Part shown: positions 1 through 12,250 of the stretch, piece after piece
Layout: every line of letters starts with the position of its first letter
Numbering within the stretch: the stretch's first letter is position 1
From: Microcella sp.
GTDB taxonomy: Bacteria > Actinomycetota > Actinomycetes > Actinomycetales > Microbacteriaceae
DNA: 64,000 bases
Reading direction: 5' to 3'
Assembly (NCBI RefSeq): GCF_019739195.1
Contig: NZ_JAHHDS010000003.1
Coordinates: forward strand, 496,001 to 560,000
Notes under the pieces: generated by a model
Database searches by the model: none
What the model saw: the letters and a program-made list of their open reading frames with translations, nothing else
What the model was told of the DNA's origin: nothing
Position numbers and translations under genes: made by a program

Positions 1-1221
1 GGCCTCTCGGGCCTCTTCGTCGTACAGGTCGGTCACGGCCGTGAGCGCCTCGCGGAGGCGGCACGCAAGCAGGCAGAAGAACTCGCGTTCTTCCCGCTCT
101 GGTCTTACGCGCACCCCACGGCGATCGAGCTCGCTGACCGACTTGCCGACTACGCGCCTGGTGACCTCAACCGCGTGTTCTTCACCACCGGTGGTGGCGA
201 GGCCGTCGAGTCTGCCTGGAAGCTCGCGAAGCAGTACTTCAAGCTCACCGGCAAGCCCATGAAACACAAGGTCATCTCGCGCGCCATCGCCTACCACGGC
301 ACGCCGCAGGGCGCCCTCGCGATCACGGGCATCCCCGGCATGAAAGAGATGTTCGAGCCGCTCACCCCCGGTGGCTTCCGCGTGCCGAATACCAACTACT
401 ACCGAGCCGAAGAGATGGGCTTCCACGGCTCGCTCGAAGAGTTCGGGCAGTGGGCCGCGAACCGCATCGAAGAGGCGATCCTGTTCGAGGGCCCCGACAC
501 CGTCGCGGCCGTCTTCCTCGAGCCGGTGCAGAACTCGGGCGGCTGCTTCCCGCCTCCCCCCGGCTACTTCTCCCGAGTGCGCGAGATCTGCGACAAGTAC
601 GACGTGCTGCTGGTGAGCGATGAGGTCATCTGCGCCTACGGCCGCATCGGCGAGATGTTCGCGTGCACGGCCCTCGGCTACGTGCCCGACATCATCACCT
701 CGGCCAAGGGCCTCACGAGCGGCTACTCGCCACTCGGCGCGATGATCGTGAGCGACCGGCTCTACGAGCCCTTCAAGCACGGGCAGACGGCGTTCTATCA
801 CGGCTACACCTTCGCCGGGCATCCGGTGTCGGCCGCCGTCGCCCTCGAGAACCTGAACATCATGGAAGAAGAGGGCATTCTCGAGCACGTGCGCGAGAAC
901 TCGCCCAAGTTCCGTGCGGCTCTCGAGCGACTGAAAGACCTGCCGATCGTCGGCGACGTGCGTGGCGAGGGCTACTTCTTCGGCATCGAGCTCGTCAAGA
1001 ACAAAGAAACGAAAGAGACCTTCAACGAGGCCGAGTCCGAGCGCCTGCTGCGCGGCTTCCTCTCGAAGGCGCTCTTCGACGCCGGGCTCTACTGCCGTGC
1101 CGACGACCGAGGCGACCCCGTCATTCAGCTCGCTCCCCCGTTGACGATCGGGCCGGCCGAGTTCGACGAGATCGAGGGCATTCTGCGTCGCGTGCTGACC
1201 GAAGCGGGAACACTGCTCTGA
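1..1221 (+). CDS. Class III PLP aminotransferase, 5' end cut by window
   Basis: The reading frame is open from base 1, so the N-terminus lies outside the window; 406 residues are visible. It belongs to the class III (omega-amino acid/putrescine-type) aminotransferases, which move an amino group from an amine or omega-amino acid to pyruvate or 2-oxoglutarate using PLP. Seen: FFTTGGGEAVESAWKLA (cofactor phosphate-binding region), LLVSDEVICAYGRIG, and the PLP lysine in TSAKGLTSGYSPLGA (codon 706-708). The stop overlaps the start region of an FAD amine oxidase, a pairing typical of amine or polyamine catabolism. The substrate cannot be told from sequence alone. Confidence 0.9.
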   Translation, partial: GLSGLFVVQVGHGRERLAEAARKQAEELAFFPLWSYAHPTAIELADRLADYAPGDLNRVFFTTGGGEAVESAWKLAKQYFKLTGKPMKHKVISRAIAYHGTPQGALAITGIPGMKEMFEPLTPGGFRVPNTNYYRAEEMGFHGSLEEFGQWAANRIEEAILFEGPDTVAAVFLEPVQNSGGCFPPPPGYFSRVREICDKYDVLLVSDEVICAYGRIGEMFACTALGYVPDIITSAKGLTSGYSPLGAMIVSDRLYEPFKHGQTAFYHGYTFAGHPVSAAVALENLNIMEEEGILEHVRENSPKFRAALERLKDLPIVGDVRGEGYFFGIELVKNKETKETFNEAESERLLRGFLSKALFDAGLYCRADDRGDPVIQLAPPLTIGPAEFDEIEGILRRVLTEAGTLL

Positions 1222-2618
1222 GCACGAACTCCCCTGCCCGCCGCGCTGATGAGAGTAGAAGCATCGACTACCGGGGCCTGAGCTACTGGCACGCCACGGT
1301 CGAGGACGACTTGACGCCCCGCCTTGCCCTCGATGGCGACCTCGACACCGACGTCGCCATCGTGGGCGCAGGTCTCACCGGCCTGTGGACGGCGCACGAA
1401 CTGCTCAAGCGCGATCCCGGCTTGCGCATCACCGTTCTCGAGAAGAACATCGCGGGCTTCGGCGCGTCGGGTCGCAACGGCGGCTGGTGCAGCGCCCTGT
1501 TCCCCGCATCGACGACCGCGCTCGAGAAGAAGCACGGCCGCGAGGCCGCGCTCGCCATGCGGCGCGCGATGGTCTCCACGGTCGACGAGGTCGGCGCGGT
1601 GGCCGCTGCCGCGGGCATCGACTGCGACTACGAGCGCGGCGGCACGATCGTCTTCGCACGCAGCGATGCCCAGTGGCGCGCCGCGCAGCACGAGGTCGAC
1701 GTGGCGCGCGGCTACGGCGTCGATGCCCTCGAGCTCTGGGGCGCCGAGCGCGTCCATGCACGGGATGCCCGGGGTGCGGTCTACGACCCGGCCTGCGCCC
1801 GCCTGCATCCGGCCGCCCTCGTGCGCGGGCTCGCTCGCACTGTCGAGCAGCAGGGTGCGGTCATCCACGAGCAGACGACGGTCGAGAGCTGGCAGCCGGG
1901 CCTGGTGCGCACCGACCGCGGCGCCGTGCGCGCCCGTTACATCATCACCGCGCTCGAGGGCTACGGTGCCACCGTGGCGCAGTCGAAGCGGCGCATCCTG
2001 CCGCTCTACTCGCTTATGGTCGCGACGCAGCCGCTCGATGACGAGGTGTGGCAGGCAATGGGCATCGCGCACGGCCAGACCTTCTCAGACGGGCGGCACC
2101 TCGTCATCTACGGTCAGCGCACCGCCGACAACCGCATCGCTTTCGGCGGGCGCGGCGCTCGGTACCACTGGGGCAGCGCGATCCGCAGCGAGTACGACCG
2201 CGTCGAGCGCGTATTCGAGCACCTCGTCGCCACTCTGCACGAGCTCTTTCCACAGCTGCCGCCGCTCGAGGTCGAGCACGCCTGGGGCGGACCGCTCGGG
2301 GTGCCGCGCGACTGGCACGCGAGCGTGACCTACGACCCCGATTCGGGGCTCGGCGGCGCCGGCGGCTATGTCGGCGATGGGCTGTCGACCACGAACCTCG
2401 CCGGCCGCACCCTCGCCGATCTCGTCACAGGGCGCGATACCGAGCTGACGCGGCTGCCGTGGGTGGGCCATCGCTCGCCATCGTGGGAGCCCGAGCCGCT
2501 GCGCTTCATCGGAGCGAACGCAGGGCTCGTCGCCATGACGGCTGCCGACGCCGAAGAGCGGGCGACCGGACGCGCGTCGCTCATCGCTCGCGCCATGGGC
2601 GGGCTCATCGGGCACTGA
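1218..2618 (+). CDS. FAD-dependent amine oxidoreductase (DAO family)
   Basis: A DAO-superfamily flavoprotein, probably oxidising an amine or amino acid. The FAD-binding Rossmann motif VAIVGAGLTGLWTAHELL sits near the N-terminus, followed by ASGRNGGW, and a C-terminal GGYVGDGLSTTNLAGRTLADL completes the FAD site. The start is uncertain. No ATG, GTG or TTG lies between the upstream stop and TTG 1311, yet the family N-terminus (SYWHATVEDD) begins before 1311. I therefore place the start at CTG 1218, which overlaps the aminotransferase TGA (CTGA) and gives 466 aa; TTG 1311 (435 aa) is the alternative. It is probably cotranscribed and coupled with the aminotransferase, forming a two-step amine-degradation unit. 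Confidence 0.8.
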   Translation: MSTNSPARRADESRSIDYRGLSYWHATVEDDLTPRLALDGDLDTDVAIVGAGLTGLWTAHELLKRDPGLRITVLEKNIAGFGASGRNGGWCSALFPASTTALEKKHGREAALAMRRAMVSTVDEVGAVAAAAGIDCDYERGGTIVFARSDAQWRAAQHEVDVARGYGVDALELWGAERVHARDARGAVYDPACARLHPAALVRGLARTVEQQGAVIHEQTTVESWQPGLVRTDRGAVRARYIITALEGYGATVAQSKRRILPLYSLMVATQPLDDEVWQAMGIAHGQTFSDGRHLVIYGQRTADNRIAFGGRGARYHWGSAIRSEYDRVERVFEHLVATLHELFPQLPPLEVEHAWGGPLGVPRDWHASVTYDPDSGLGGAGGYVGDGLSTTNLAGRTLADLVTGRDTELTRLPWVGHRSPSWEPEPLRFIGANAGLVAMTAADAEERATGRASLIARAMGGLIGH

Positions 2619-2700
2619 TCTCGCTCGCTCGGCTCGCAGTCGACACGCAGGAGGCTCGGAGCATCGGCATCTACTCTCGGCGGAGCGCGAGGGAGGTGCC

Positions 2701-3252
2701 GTGTCTACGACGAGTCGATCGACCATGATCGTGTCGTCGTCGACCGCCCCGACCGGGTCGCGTGCTCACCAGCTGCTCGCCCTCGCCGGGTTCGTCGCCA
2801 TCGTCGCCGCGGTCGCCGCCTTCGGCTCGCTCACCTCTGCCGGTGCGATCTCGGGCTGGTATGAGAGCACGCCGAAGCCCATGTGGAACCCGCCCAACGA
2901 GGTCTTCGGTCCGGTCTGGACCGTGCTCTACCTCACGATGGCCGTGGCCGCGTGGCTCGTGTGGCGTCGACCCGACTCGGTCGAGCGCACGAGAGCATTG
3001 CGGGCCTACATCGTGCAGCTCACGCTCAACGCGCTGTGGAGTCCCGCCTTCTTCGGGCTCGGCGCCCTCATCGGCTCGGCCGGTGTGTGGTTCGCCCTCG
3101 GTGTCATCGTCGCTCTCGACTTCGCGATTCTCGCGGCGATCATCCGGTTCTCCGATGTCAGCCGAGTGGCGGCGTGGATGCTCATTCCGTACTGGTTCTG
3201 GGCGCTGTTCGCCACGACGCTCAACGCGGCGATCGCCGTGCTCGCCCGATAG
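2701..3252 (+). CDS. tspO: TspO/MBR family membrane protein
   Basis: A 183-aa tryptophan-rich sensory protein/translocator family member with five predicted membrane helices. The family signature is clear: GWYESTPKPMWNPPNEVFG followed by PVWTVLYLTMAVAAWLVW, then LTLNALWSPAFFG. Bacterial TspO proteins bind tetrapyrroles and are linked to oxidative stress or porphyrin handling. The N-terminus carries about 20 extra Ser/Thr-rich residues. GTG 2701 is chosen because GGGAGG lies just upstream; a possible -10 (TACTCT, 2672-2677) sits about 23 bases before the start. It appears monocistronic or loosely linked to the next gene, which has its own -10 box. Confidence 0.9.
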   Translation: MSTTSRSTMIVSSSTAPTGSRAHQLLALAGFVAIVAAVAAFGSLTSAGAISGWYESTPKPMWNPPNEVFGPVWTVLYLTMAVAAWLVWRRPDSVERTRALRAYIVQLTLNALWSPAFFGLGALIGSAGVWFALGVIVALDFAILAAIIRFSDVSRVAAWMLIPYWFWALFATTLNAAIAVLAR

Positions 3253-3267
3253 TCGGGTGTCGCCCGA

Positions 3268-3273
3268 TACCGT
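3268..3273 (+). promoter_or_regulatory. -10 box of a probable leaderless transcript
   Basis: TACCGT lies 6 bases before GTG 3280, with no Shine-Dalgarno sequence. In actinobacteria a TANNNT box 6-8 bases before the start codon usually marks a leaderless mRNA. Confidence 0.45.
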
Positions 3274-3279
3274 TGCATC

Positions 3280-4338
3280 GTGACGTTCGCTGACTCTGCC
3301 GCCGTGCCCGCGCGCTCGCGCGGTTCGCGCATCGGGCGCGGCGTGCTCATCGGCCTCGCCGCAGTCGGCATCGTCGCTCAGGGCGCGGTACTCGCGGGCG
3401 CGGGCTGGGCGGCTGCGAACCCGCGACTCGTCGGCGACGCTGTCACCGTGCACCGCTTCGATCCGCCGGTCGCCATCTCGGCCCTCGCGACCGACGCCGA
3501 CATGAGCGAGCGCGGTCGCTTCGTCTTCTACGCGAGCGTTCCCGAGCTGGTGCCAGCCGAAAGCTTCGACCTGTTCTGCTCGCGCGATGAGCCCGGCATC
3601 GGGGTGCTCGGCTGCTTCACGCTCGCCGAGGGGCGCATCTTTCTCTACGACATCACCGATGCCGACCTCGAGCCCTTCGAGGTCGTGGTCGCCGCGCACG
3701 AGATGCTGCATGCGGCGTGGGACAGGCTCAGCGCCGACGAGCAGCTGGCCCTCGCGGCGCCGCTCGAGGCGGTGTTCGCCGAGCTCGGCCCCGACCACGA
3801 GCTGGTCGAGCGCATCGCGTCGTACGAGGCCTTCGACCCGACCTCGCGCGTGCCCGAGCTCTACGCCATCATCGGCACCGAGATCGCCGAGCTTCCTGAG
3901 GCGCTCGAGCTTCACTACGCCGAGTATTTCGACGACCGGTCGGTCGTCGTGGGCGTCTGGAAGCAGATCGAGGCCATCTTCGTCGAGCTCGAGACCGAAC
4001 TCGAGCGGTTGGGCGCCGAACTCGAGGCCCTCGCGGCGCAGATCGACGCCGAGCGCGAGGCCGCCGAGCGCGACGCAACCGCGCTTGAAGCAGACATCAG
4101 TGCCTTCAATGCGCGGGCCGAGCGGCCGGGCGGCTACACCAGCCAGTCGGCGTTCGAGCGCGATCGCGATGCCCTGCTCGCCCGCCAGAAGGCGCTCAAC
4201 GCCCAGATCGACGCGACGAACGCGACAATCGATGCCTACAACGCCTTGCTCGACGAGTTCGATGCGCTCAACGAGCAGGCAGCAGCACTCAACCGCTCGC
4301 TCAACATCGATCCGCAGCCGATCGAGACAAGCGACTAG
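3280..4338 (+). CDS. Membrane-anchored HExxH protein with C-terminal coiled coil
   Basis: A 352-aa protein I cannot assign to a named family. Residues about 17-38 form one membrane anchor after an Arg-rich N-terminus, so the rest is probably outside the cell. The central domain carries HEMLH at 140-144 inside VVVAAHEMLHAAWDRL and a glutamate at about 201 (YAIIGTEIAELP), an arrangement like the HExxH...E zinc site of gluzincin peptidases. Two cysteines (LFCSRDEPGIGVLGCF) could form a disulfide. Residues about 225-345 are Glu/Ala/Leu/Arg-rich heptads, a long coiled coil. The metallopeptidase reading is an inference; an inactive envelope structural protein is also possible. Confidence 0.8.
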   Translation: MTFADSAAVPARSRGSRIGRGVLIGLAAVGIVAQGAVLAGAGWAAANPRLVGDAVTVHRFDPPVAISALATDADMSERGRFVFYASVPELVPAESFDLFCSRDEPGIGVLGCFTLAEGRIFLYDITDADLEPFEVVVAAHEMLHAAWDRLSADEQLALAAPLEAVFAELGPDHELVERIASYEAFDPTSRVPELYAIIGTEIAELPEALELHYAEYFDDRSVVVGVWKQIEAIFVELETELERLGAELEALAAQIDAEREAAERDATALEADISAFNARAERPGGYTSQSAFERDRDALLARQKALNAQIDATNATIDAYNALLDEFDALNEQAAALNRSLNIDPQPIETSD

Positions 4339-4342
4339 CGAT

Positions 4343-5338
4343 TCACGCCTCGTCGTCGAGCGCCGGAGCGGCCACCGGGGGGAAAAGGTCGTCGATCTCG
4401 CCGAGGTCGTCAGCAGTCGGCTGCCACGCTCCGGCAGCCGCCGAGTTCTGGGCGATCTGCTCGACCGTCGTCGCGCCGGCGATGACCGAGCCCATGGCAG
4501 GGCGGCTCAGCAGCCAGCCGATCGTCGCCTCGAGCATCCCGATGCCGCGATCGGCGCAGAAAGCGGCGTAGGCCTCGAGGCGGTCCCACGGCGCGTCGGT
4601 CGCGAGGTGCGGGCGCTGCCGCATGATGCGCGTATCGACGGGGCCGCCGTCGCGTGAGAACTTGCCCGTCAGCAGACCGTTGTAGAGCGGGTAGTACGGC
4701 AGCAGACCGATGCCTGTCTGCGCGGCGGCCGGCAGCAGCTCGGCATCGGCGTCGCGCACGAGCAGGCTGTATTCGTTCTGCGCCGAGATGAATCGCGGAT
4801 GCTCGCTCGTGGTGGCCGTGGCCTCGGCCTCGAGTAGCTGGGCGGCCGAGAAGTTCGAGTGGCCGATGTATCGCACGAGCCCCGCATCGATGAGCTCGTG
4901 CAGGGCAGCGAGTGTCTCGTCGATCGGTGTCTCGGGGTCGGGGGTGTGCAGCTGATAGAGATCGATGTGGTCGGTGCGCAGCCGCCGCAGCGAGCCCTCG
5001 ACCGAGGCGCGAATGTACCGGCGAGAACCGTGAGGAACATCAAGCAGCTCGGGGTTCTTCGCGCCATCGTTGCCGAACTTGGTCGCGAGCACGACCTGGT
5101 CACGGCGCCCGGCCAGCGCCACGCCCATCATGGTCTCGCTGCGGCCGTGGCTGTAGCCGTACATCTCGGCGGTGTCGAGCAGGGTGATGCCGTGGTCGAT
5201 CGCGGCGTGCAGCACGCGCGAGGTGCCAGCCTGCTCCTCGGTCGGGCTGCCGGGGCGGCCGAAGTTGTTGCAGCCGAGTCCCACGGCCGAGACAAGCAGG
5301 TCAGATCGGCCCAGAGGGCGCAGCGGCATCGATGTCAT
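4343..5338 (-). CDS. Aldo/keto reductase
   Basis: A 331-aa NADPH-dependent aldo/keto reductase with the TIM-barrel fold. The catalytic tetrad is visible: Asp and Tyr in TLLDTAEMYGYSHGRSE, Lys in VLATKFG, and His in DLYQLHTPDPETP. The C-terminal cofactor part is SVIAGATTVEQIAQN. The frame is open for another 112 codons upstream, but ATG 5338 is chosen because GGAGGA lies about 7 bases before it and MTSMPLRPLGRSDLLVSAVGLGC is the family N-terminus in two overlapping parts. It is convergent with the preceding gene (4-base gap) and divergent from ogt. The substrate is unknown. Confidence 0.92.
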   Translation of the reverse strand: MTSMPLRPLGRSDLLVSAVGLGCNNFGRPGSPTEEQAGTSRVLHAAIDHGITLLDTAEMYGYSHGRSETMMGVALAGRRDQVVLATKFGNDGAKNPELLDVPHGSRRYIRASVEGSLRRLRTDHIDLYQLHTPDPETPIDETLAALHELIDAGLVRYIGHSNFSAAQLLEAEATATTSEHPRFISAQNEYSLLVRDADAELLPAAAQTGIGLLPYYPLYNGLLTGKFSRDGGPVDTRIMRQRPHLATDAPWDRLEAYAAFCADRGIGMLEATIGWLLSRPAMGSVIAGATTVEQIAQNSAAAGAWQPTADDLGEIDDLFPPVAAPALDDEA

Positions 5339-5419
5339 ATGCCTATCCTCCCCCGCCGCGCCTGAGCGAGGGCTATCCCCGTGTCTCGAAACCGCCAGCG
5401 GCCGGATGCTCGCCAGCGC

Positions 5420-5425
5420 TAGCCT
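5420..5425 (+). promoter_or_regulatory. -10 box of ogt, probable leaderless start
   Basis: TAGCCT (within GCTAGCCT) lies 7 bases before ATG 5433, and there is no ribosome binding site. This fits a leaderless ogt-tag transcript. Confidence 0.5.
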
Positions 5426-5432
5426 GACGTGC

Positions 5433-5936
5433 ATGACTCCCCCCACGACTTCTGCAGCAGGCCTGCTCACGATCGACTCGCCCCTCGGGCGCATTGCCCT
5501 GCACGGCGACGGCGGCGCCGTCACCCGGGTCGAGATCGCCACGCAGGGCGCGCTGTCGAGCGACGGTGCTCCCGATGCGCCCACGCCGGTGCTCACGCGC
5601 GCCGCGAAAGAACTCGCCGAGTACTTCGCCGGTCGACGTCGCTCGTTCACCGTGCCCGTGCGCGTGGTGGGCACGCCGTTTCAACAGGCCATCTGGCAGC
5701 AGTTGCAAGAGATTCCGTTCGGCGCGGTGCGCGGCTACGGCGAGCTCGGGCGCGCCACGGGTCGGCCTACCGCGGGCCGTGCGGTCGGTGGTGCGGTCGG
5801 CGCGAACCCCGTGCCACTGCTGATCCCCTGCCACCGCGTGCTCGCGAGCGATGCCCGCATCACGGGCTACAGCGCGGGCGACGGCATTCCGACGAAGGTC
5901 TGGCTGCTCGACCACGAGGGCATCACGCACCGATGA
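5433..5936 (+). CDS. ogt: Methylated-DNA-protein cysteine methyltransferase
   Basis: A 167-aa suicide DNA-repair protein that takes the alkyl group from O6-alkylguanine onto its own cysteine. The active-site motif PCHRV is at 132-136 (Cys133), preceded by GRAVGGAVGANPVPLLI and followed by ITGYSAGDGIPTKVWLLDHE, all family hallmarks. The DNA-binding helix region is PFGAVRGYGELGRATGRPTA. ATG 5433 fits a leaderless start after TAGCCT. Its stop overlaps the tag start by 4 bases (ATGA), so the two alkylation-repair genes form one translationally coupled operon. There is no AraC-type Ada regulatory domain. Confidence 0.95.
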   Translation: MTPPTTSAAGLLTIDSPLGRIALHGDGGAVTRVEIATQGALSSDGAPDAPTPVLTRAAKELAEYFAGRRRSFTVPVRVVGTPFQQAIWQQLQEIPFGAVRGYGELGRATGRPTAGRAVGGAVGANPVPLLIPCHRVLASDARITGYSAGDGIPTKVWLLDHEGITHR

Positions 5937-6541
5937 CCGACTCGGCCGAACTTGCGCCCCCAGCTACTGACCGGCCGCGCTGCGGCTGGGCGGGCAACGA
6001 CCCGCTCTATCAGCGATATCACGACGATGAGTGGGGCGTGCCACTGCACGGCGACCGCGCCCTGTTCGAGAAGCTTAGCCTCGAGGCTTTTCAGAGCGGC
6101 CTGTCGTGGATCACGATCCTGCGTCGACGCGACGGCTTTCGCGACGCGTTCGCGGGCTTCGAGATCGATCGCGTCGCCGCCTTCGACGACCGTGATGTCG
6201 AGCGTCTGCTCGGCGATGCCGGCATCATTCGCAACGGCGCCAAGGTCGAGGCGACGATCGCGAACGCCCGCGTGCTGAACGAGTGGACGAGTGCTGAGCC
6301 CGGAGCCCTCGATGCGCTCATCTGGTCGTTCCAGCCGCCCGCGCGCGATCGACGGCCCGACTCGCTCAGCGAGATTCCTGCCCAGACCGACGAGTCTCGC
6401 GCACTCGCCCGTGCACTCAAAGATCGCGGGCTGCGGTTCGTGGGCCCGACGACCGCCTACGCCCTCATGCAGTCAGCGGGCCTTGTCGACGACCACGTCA
6501 GCGGGTGCTGGCGCGCGCAGGCAGAGTTCCCGGCACGATGA
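5933..6541 (+). CDS. tag: DNA-3-methyladenine glycosylase I
   Basis: A 202-aa base-excision repair glycosylase removing 3-methyladenine. The Tag family is recognised by RCGWAGNDPLYQRYHDDEWG near the N-terminus, FQSGLSWITILRRRDGFRDA, and VDDHVSGCW near the end. The four zinc ligands known from E. coli Tag have counterparts: Cys17, His30, His188 and Cys192. The gene starts inside the ogt stop (ATGA), so it is coupled to direct alkylation repair. Its last 44 bases overlap the convergent yaaA gene on the other strand, which is unusually deep for two real genes; both frames are well supported by family motifs. Confidence 0.95.
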   Translation: MTDSAELAPPATDRPRCGWAGNDPLYQRYHDDEWGVPLHGDRALFEKLSLEAFQSGLSWITILRRRDGFRDAFAGFEIDRVAAFDDRDVERLLGDAGIIRNGAKVEATIANARVLNEWTSAEPGALDALIWSFQPPARDRRPDSLSEIPAQTDESRALARALKDRGLRFVGPTTAYALMQSAGLVDDHVSGCWRAQAEFPAR

Positions 6542-7277
6542 GCTCGAGCATCCGCTCATCGATGCGGCGCAGCGGCCAGCCGAGCGCGGTCGATCTCGTG
6601 CACAGCGCAGTGATCGTTCTCGGAAGGGCTCCGGCGTTCAGAAGAGCGCGCACCCACTCGCCCTTTCCCTTCTTGTTGAAATGGTTGAGCGCCCGCGCCA
6701 CGCCGTCGTCACCGACCGCGACGACCGAGACCCCAACAGCATTCGCACGCTCGGGGAGAGCCCCCAGGGCCGCGTAGCCGGCCGACCGCAGATCGATGAT
6801 CGGTGTTGGCAACTCGGCGAGTGCCTCTGAAATCACTCCGCCCCACGCACGCTTGAGGGGCCGTGCCGGAAGCCTGCTGTCGTGCGAGAGACGGTACGCC
6901 GGAATCGGGTCGTCGGCCCGCAGAAGGCCGAAGAGCGCCGAATGCACGACGAGTGAGGCCGAGGCCCGTCGACGGGCCGCAGCGGGCAGTGATCGCACAT
7001 CGAGCGCGTCGTAGAGCACTCCGGTGTACCGCTCGATGGCCGGCATGGTGCCGCTCGACAGCAGGGTGCGATTGCGCTCGAGCTCAACAGCGGCCGACGT
7101 AGAGCCGAGCTTGAGGGCCCGGGCCGCTTGCTCGTCATCGGCGCTCAACTCGATGACAGCCGCGACGAGGTCGCGACGAGTGTCGGTAAGCGACGCGAAC
7201 GACAGGGCCTCGAAGACAAGCGGGTGACCCGTTCCGCCCTCTCGCTTGGTCTCCGAGGGCGGCAGCAGAATCTGCAT
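6498..7277 (-). CDS. yaaA: Peroxide stress protein YaaA
   Basis: A 259-aa YaaA/DUF328 protein. In E. coli YaaA lowers free intracellular iron during peroxide stress. The N-terminal signature MQILLPPSETKREGG and the internal FGLLRADDPIPAYRLS, LPARPLKRAWG and NHFNKKGKGEWVRALL blocks are typical. The start codon overlaps the stop of the upstream P-loop gene (ATGA, 7277-7280), so the two are coupled, and both lie directly downstream of the ATP synthase operon. The 3' end runs 44 bases into tag on the opposite strand. Confidence 0.93.
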   Translation of the reverse strand: MQILLPPSETKREGGTGHPLVFEALSFASLTDTRRDLVAAVIELSADDEQAARALKLGSTSAAVELERNRTLLSSGTMPAIERYTGVLYDALDVRSLPAAARRRASASLVVHSALFGLLRADDPIPAYRLSHDSRLPARPLKRAWGGVISEALAELPTPIIDLRSAGYAALGALPERANAVGVSVVAVGDDGVARALNHFNKKGKGEWVRALLNAGALPRTITALCTRSTALGWPLRRIDERMLELIVPGTLPARASTR

Positions 7278-7798
7278 CAGGAGCGCAGGAACGTCGCCGC
7301 GCGTTCGACGAGCTCGGGCAGCGGCGCCATGGTGTCGAGGGTGAGTCGCGGCCGCGCTCCAGCGAGGCCCGACCACGCGTCGTACTCGTCGAGGCTCTGC
7401 TCGACGGCATGCCACGTGGGCTCCGCGAGGTGCACGAGATCTCGGCGACGCTCTTCGAGCCGCTGACGATGCACGGCGGCATCGCTGCAGAAGGTCTCGA
7501 TGAAGCGCACCTCGACGCCGATACGGTCTGCGAGCAACACCCATTGGTCGCGGGCTGGCGCAACGGCGTTCACGGCGTCGACGATGATGCTTTGCCCGGC
7601 GCGCAGCACCGCGTCGGCGATCGTCTCGGCCACGAGGTACGCGGCGAGGCCGGTCGGCTGGTCGTCGTCGATACCGGCGCGAAGAATGGCCGACTCGAGA
7701 GGATCGACCGACACGACGGCGATGCCCCACTGCCGCGCCAGCTGCTCAGCGACCGTGCTCTTGCCCGACCCCGGAAGGCCGGCCATCGCGATGAGCAC
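7277..7798 (-). CDS. P-loop ATP-binding (kinase-like) protein
   Basis: A 173-aa AAA/zeta-toxin-like P-loop protein. The Walker A motif GLPGSGKS is at residues 8-15, directly after the first strand (MLIAMAGLPGSGKSTVAEQL), and VSVDPLESAILRAG resembles the substrate/metal loop of small-molecule kinases. RLEERRRDLVHL could be the lid. The substrate is unknown. It begins 4 bases after atpC ends and overlaps yaaA by 4 bases, so it is probably read from the ATP synthase transcript. It is a chromosomal housekeeping neighbour without a visible antitoxin partner, so I do not call it a toxin. Confidence 0.85.
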   Translation of the reverse strand: MLIAMAGLPGSGKSTVAEQLARQWGIAVVSVDPLESAILRAGIDDDQPTGLAAYLVAETIADAVLRAGQSIIVDAVNAVAPARDQWVLLADRIGVEVRFIETFCSDAAVHRQRLEERRRDLVHLAEPTWHAVEQSLDEYDAWSGLAGARPRLTLDTMAPLPELVERAATFLRS

Positions 7799-7801
7799 GG
7801 A

Positions 7802-8062
7802 CTACGCGAGCGCGGCGGCGCCCGCGACGATCGTGACGGTGTCGTTCTCGACCGAGAGGAAGCCGTCTTCAGCCTGCGCGACGATGACCGCACCTTCGGT
7901 GGGCGTGATGCGCACTTCACCCGCGCTCAGGATTCCGAGCAGCGGCTCGTGGCCCGGCAGAATTCCGATCTCACCCTCGGTGGTGCGCGCCACGATCTGC
8001 TTCGCGCGCCCCGACCAGACCTCTCGGTCGGCCGAGACGACGCTCACCGTGAGCTCGGCCAT
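7802..8062 (-). CDS. atpC: ATP synthase F1 epsilon subunit, short form
   Basis: An 86-aa epsilon subunit, part of the rotor stalk that connects the c-ring to F1. The N-terminal beta-sandwich is complete: MAELTVSVVSADREVWSG, then EGEIGILPGHEPLLGIL and FLSVENDTVTIVAG. It ends there. The C-terminal helical hairpin of full-length epsilon (usually about 130-140 aa in total) is absent, and the next gene starts 4 bases later, so this looks like the natural end. In other bacteria that hairpin inhibits ATP hydrolysis. The start is set at ATG 8062, 2 bases after the atpD stop. Confidence 0.95.
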   Translation of the reverse strand: MAELTVSVVSADREVWSGRAKQIVARTTEGEIGILPGHEPLLGILSAGEVRITPTEGAVIVAQAEDGFLSVENDTVTIVAGAAALA

Positions 8063-8064
8063 GA

Positions 8065-10478
<2,414 letters not shown>

Positions 10479-10555
10479 GGTTGGTTTCCGTTTCTTGGTC
10501 GGTGCTCGAATGATCAGTCGGTCGAGAAGGATGCGGCGCGCTCAGCGCGCCGACG

Positions 10556-12190
<1,635 letters not shown>

Positions 12191-12250
12191 GTTCTTCCCT
12201 TTTCGTTCGAGAACCCGTGCGGGCTCTCGGCTGGTTGTCGTGAGCCGGAC

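Noticed and set aside
7277-7798. Zeta-type toxin
   Set aside because: It has a P-loop but lies in the ATP synthase-yaaA transcript with no antitoxin partner.
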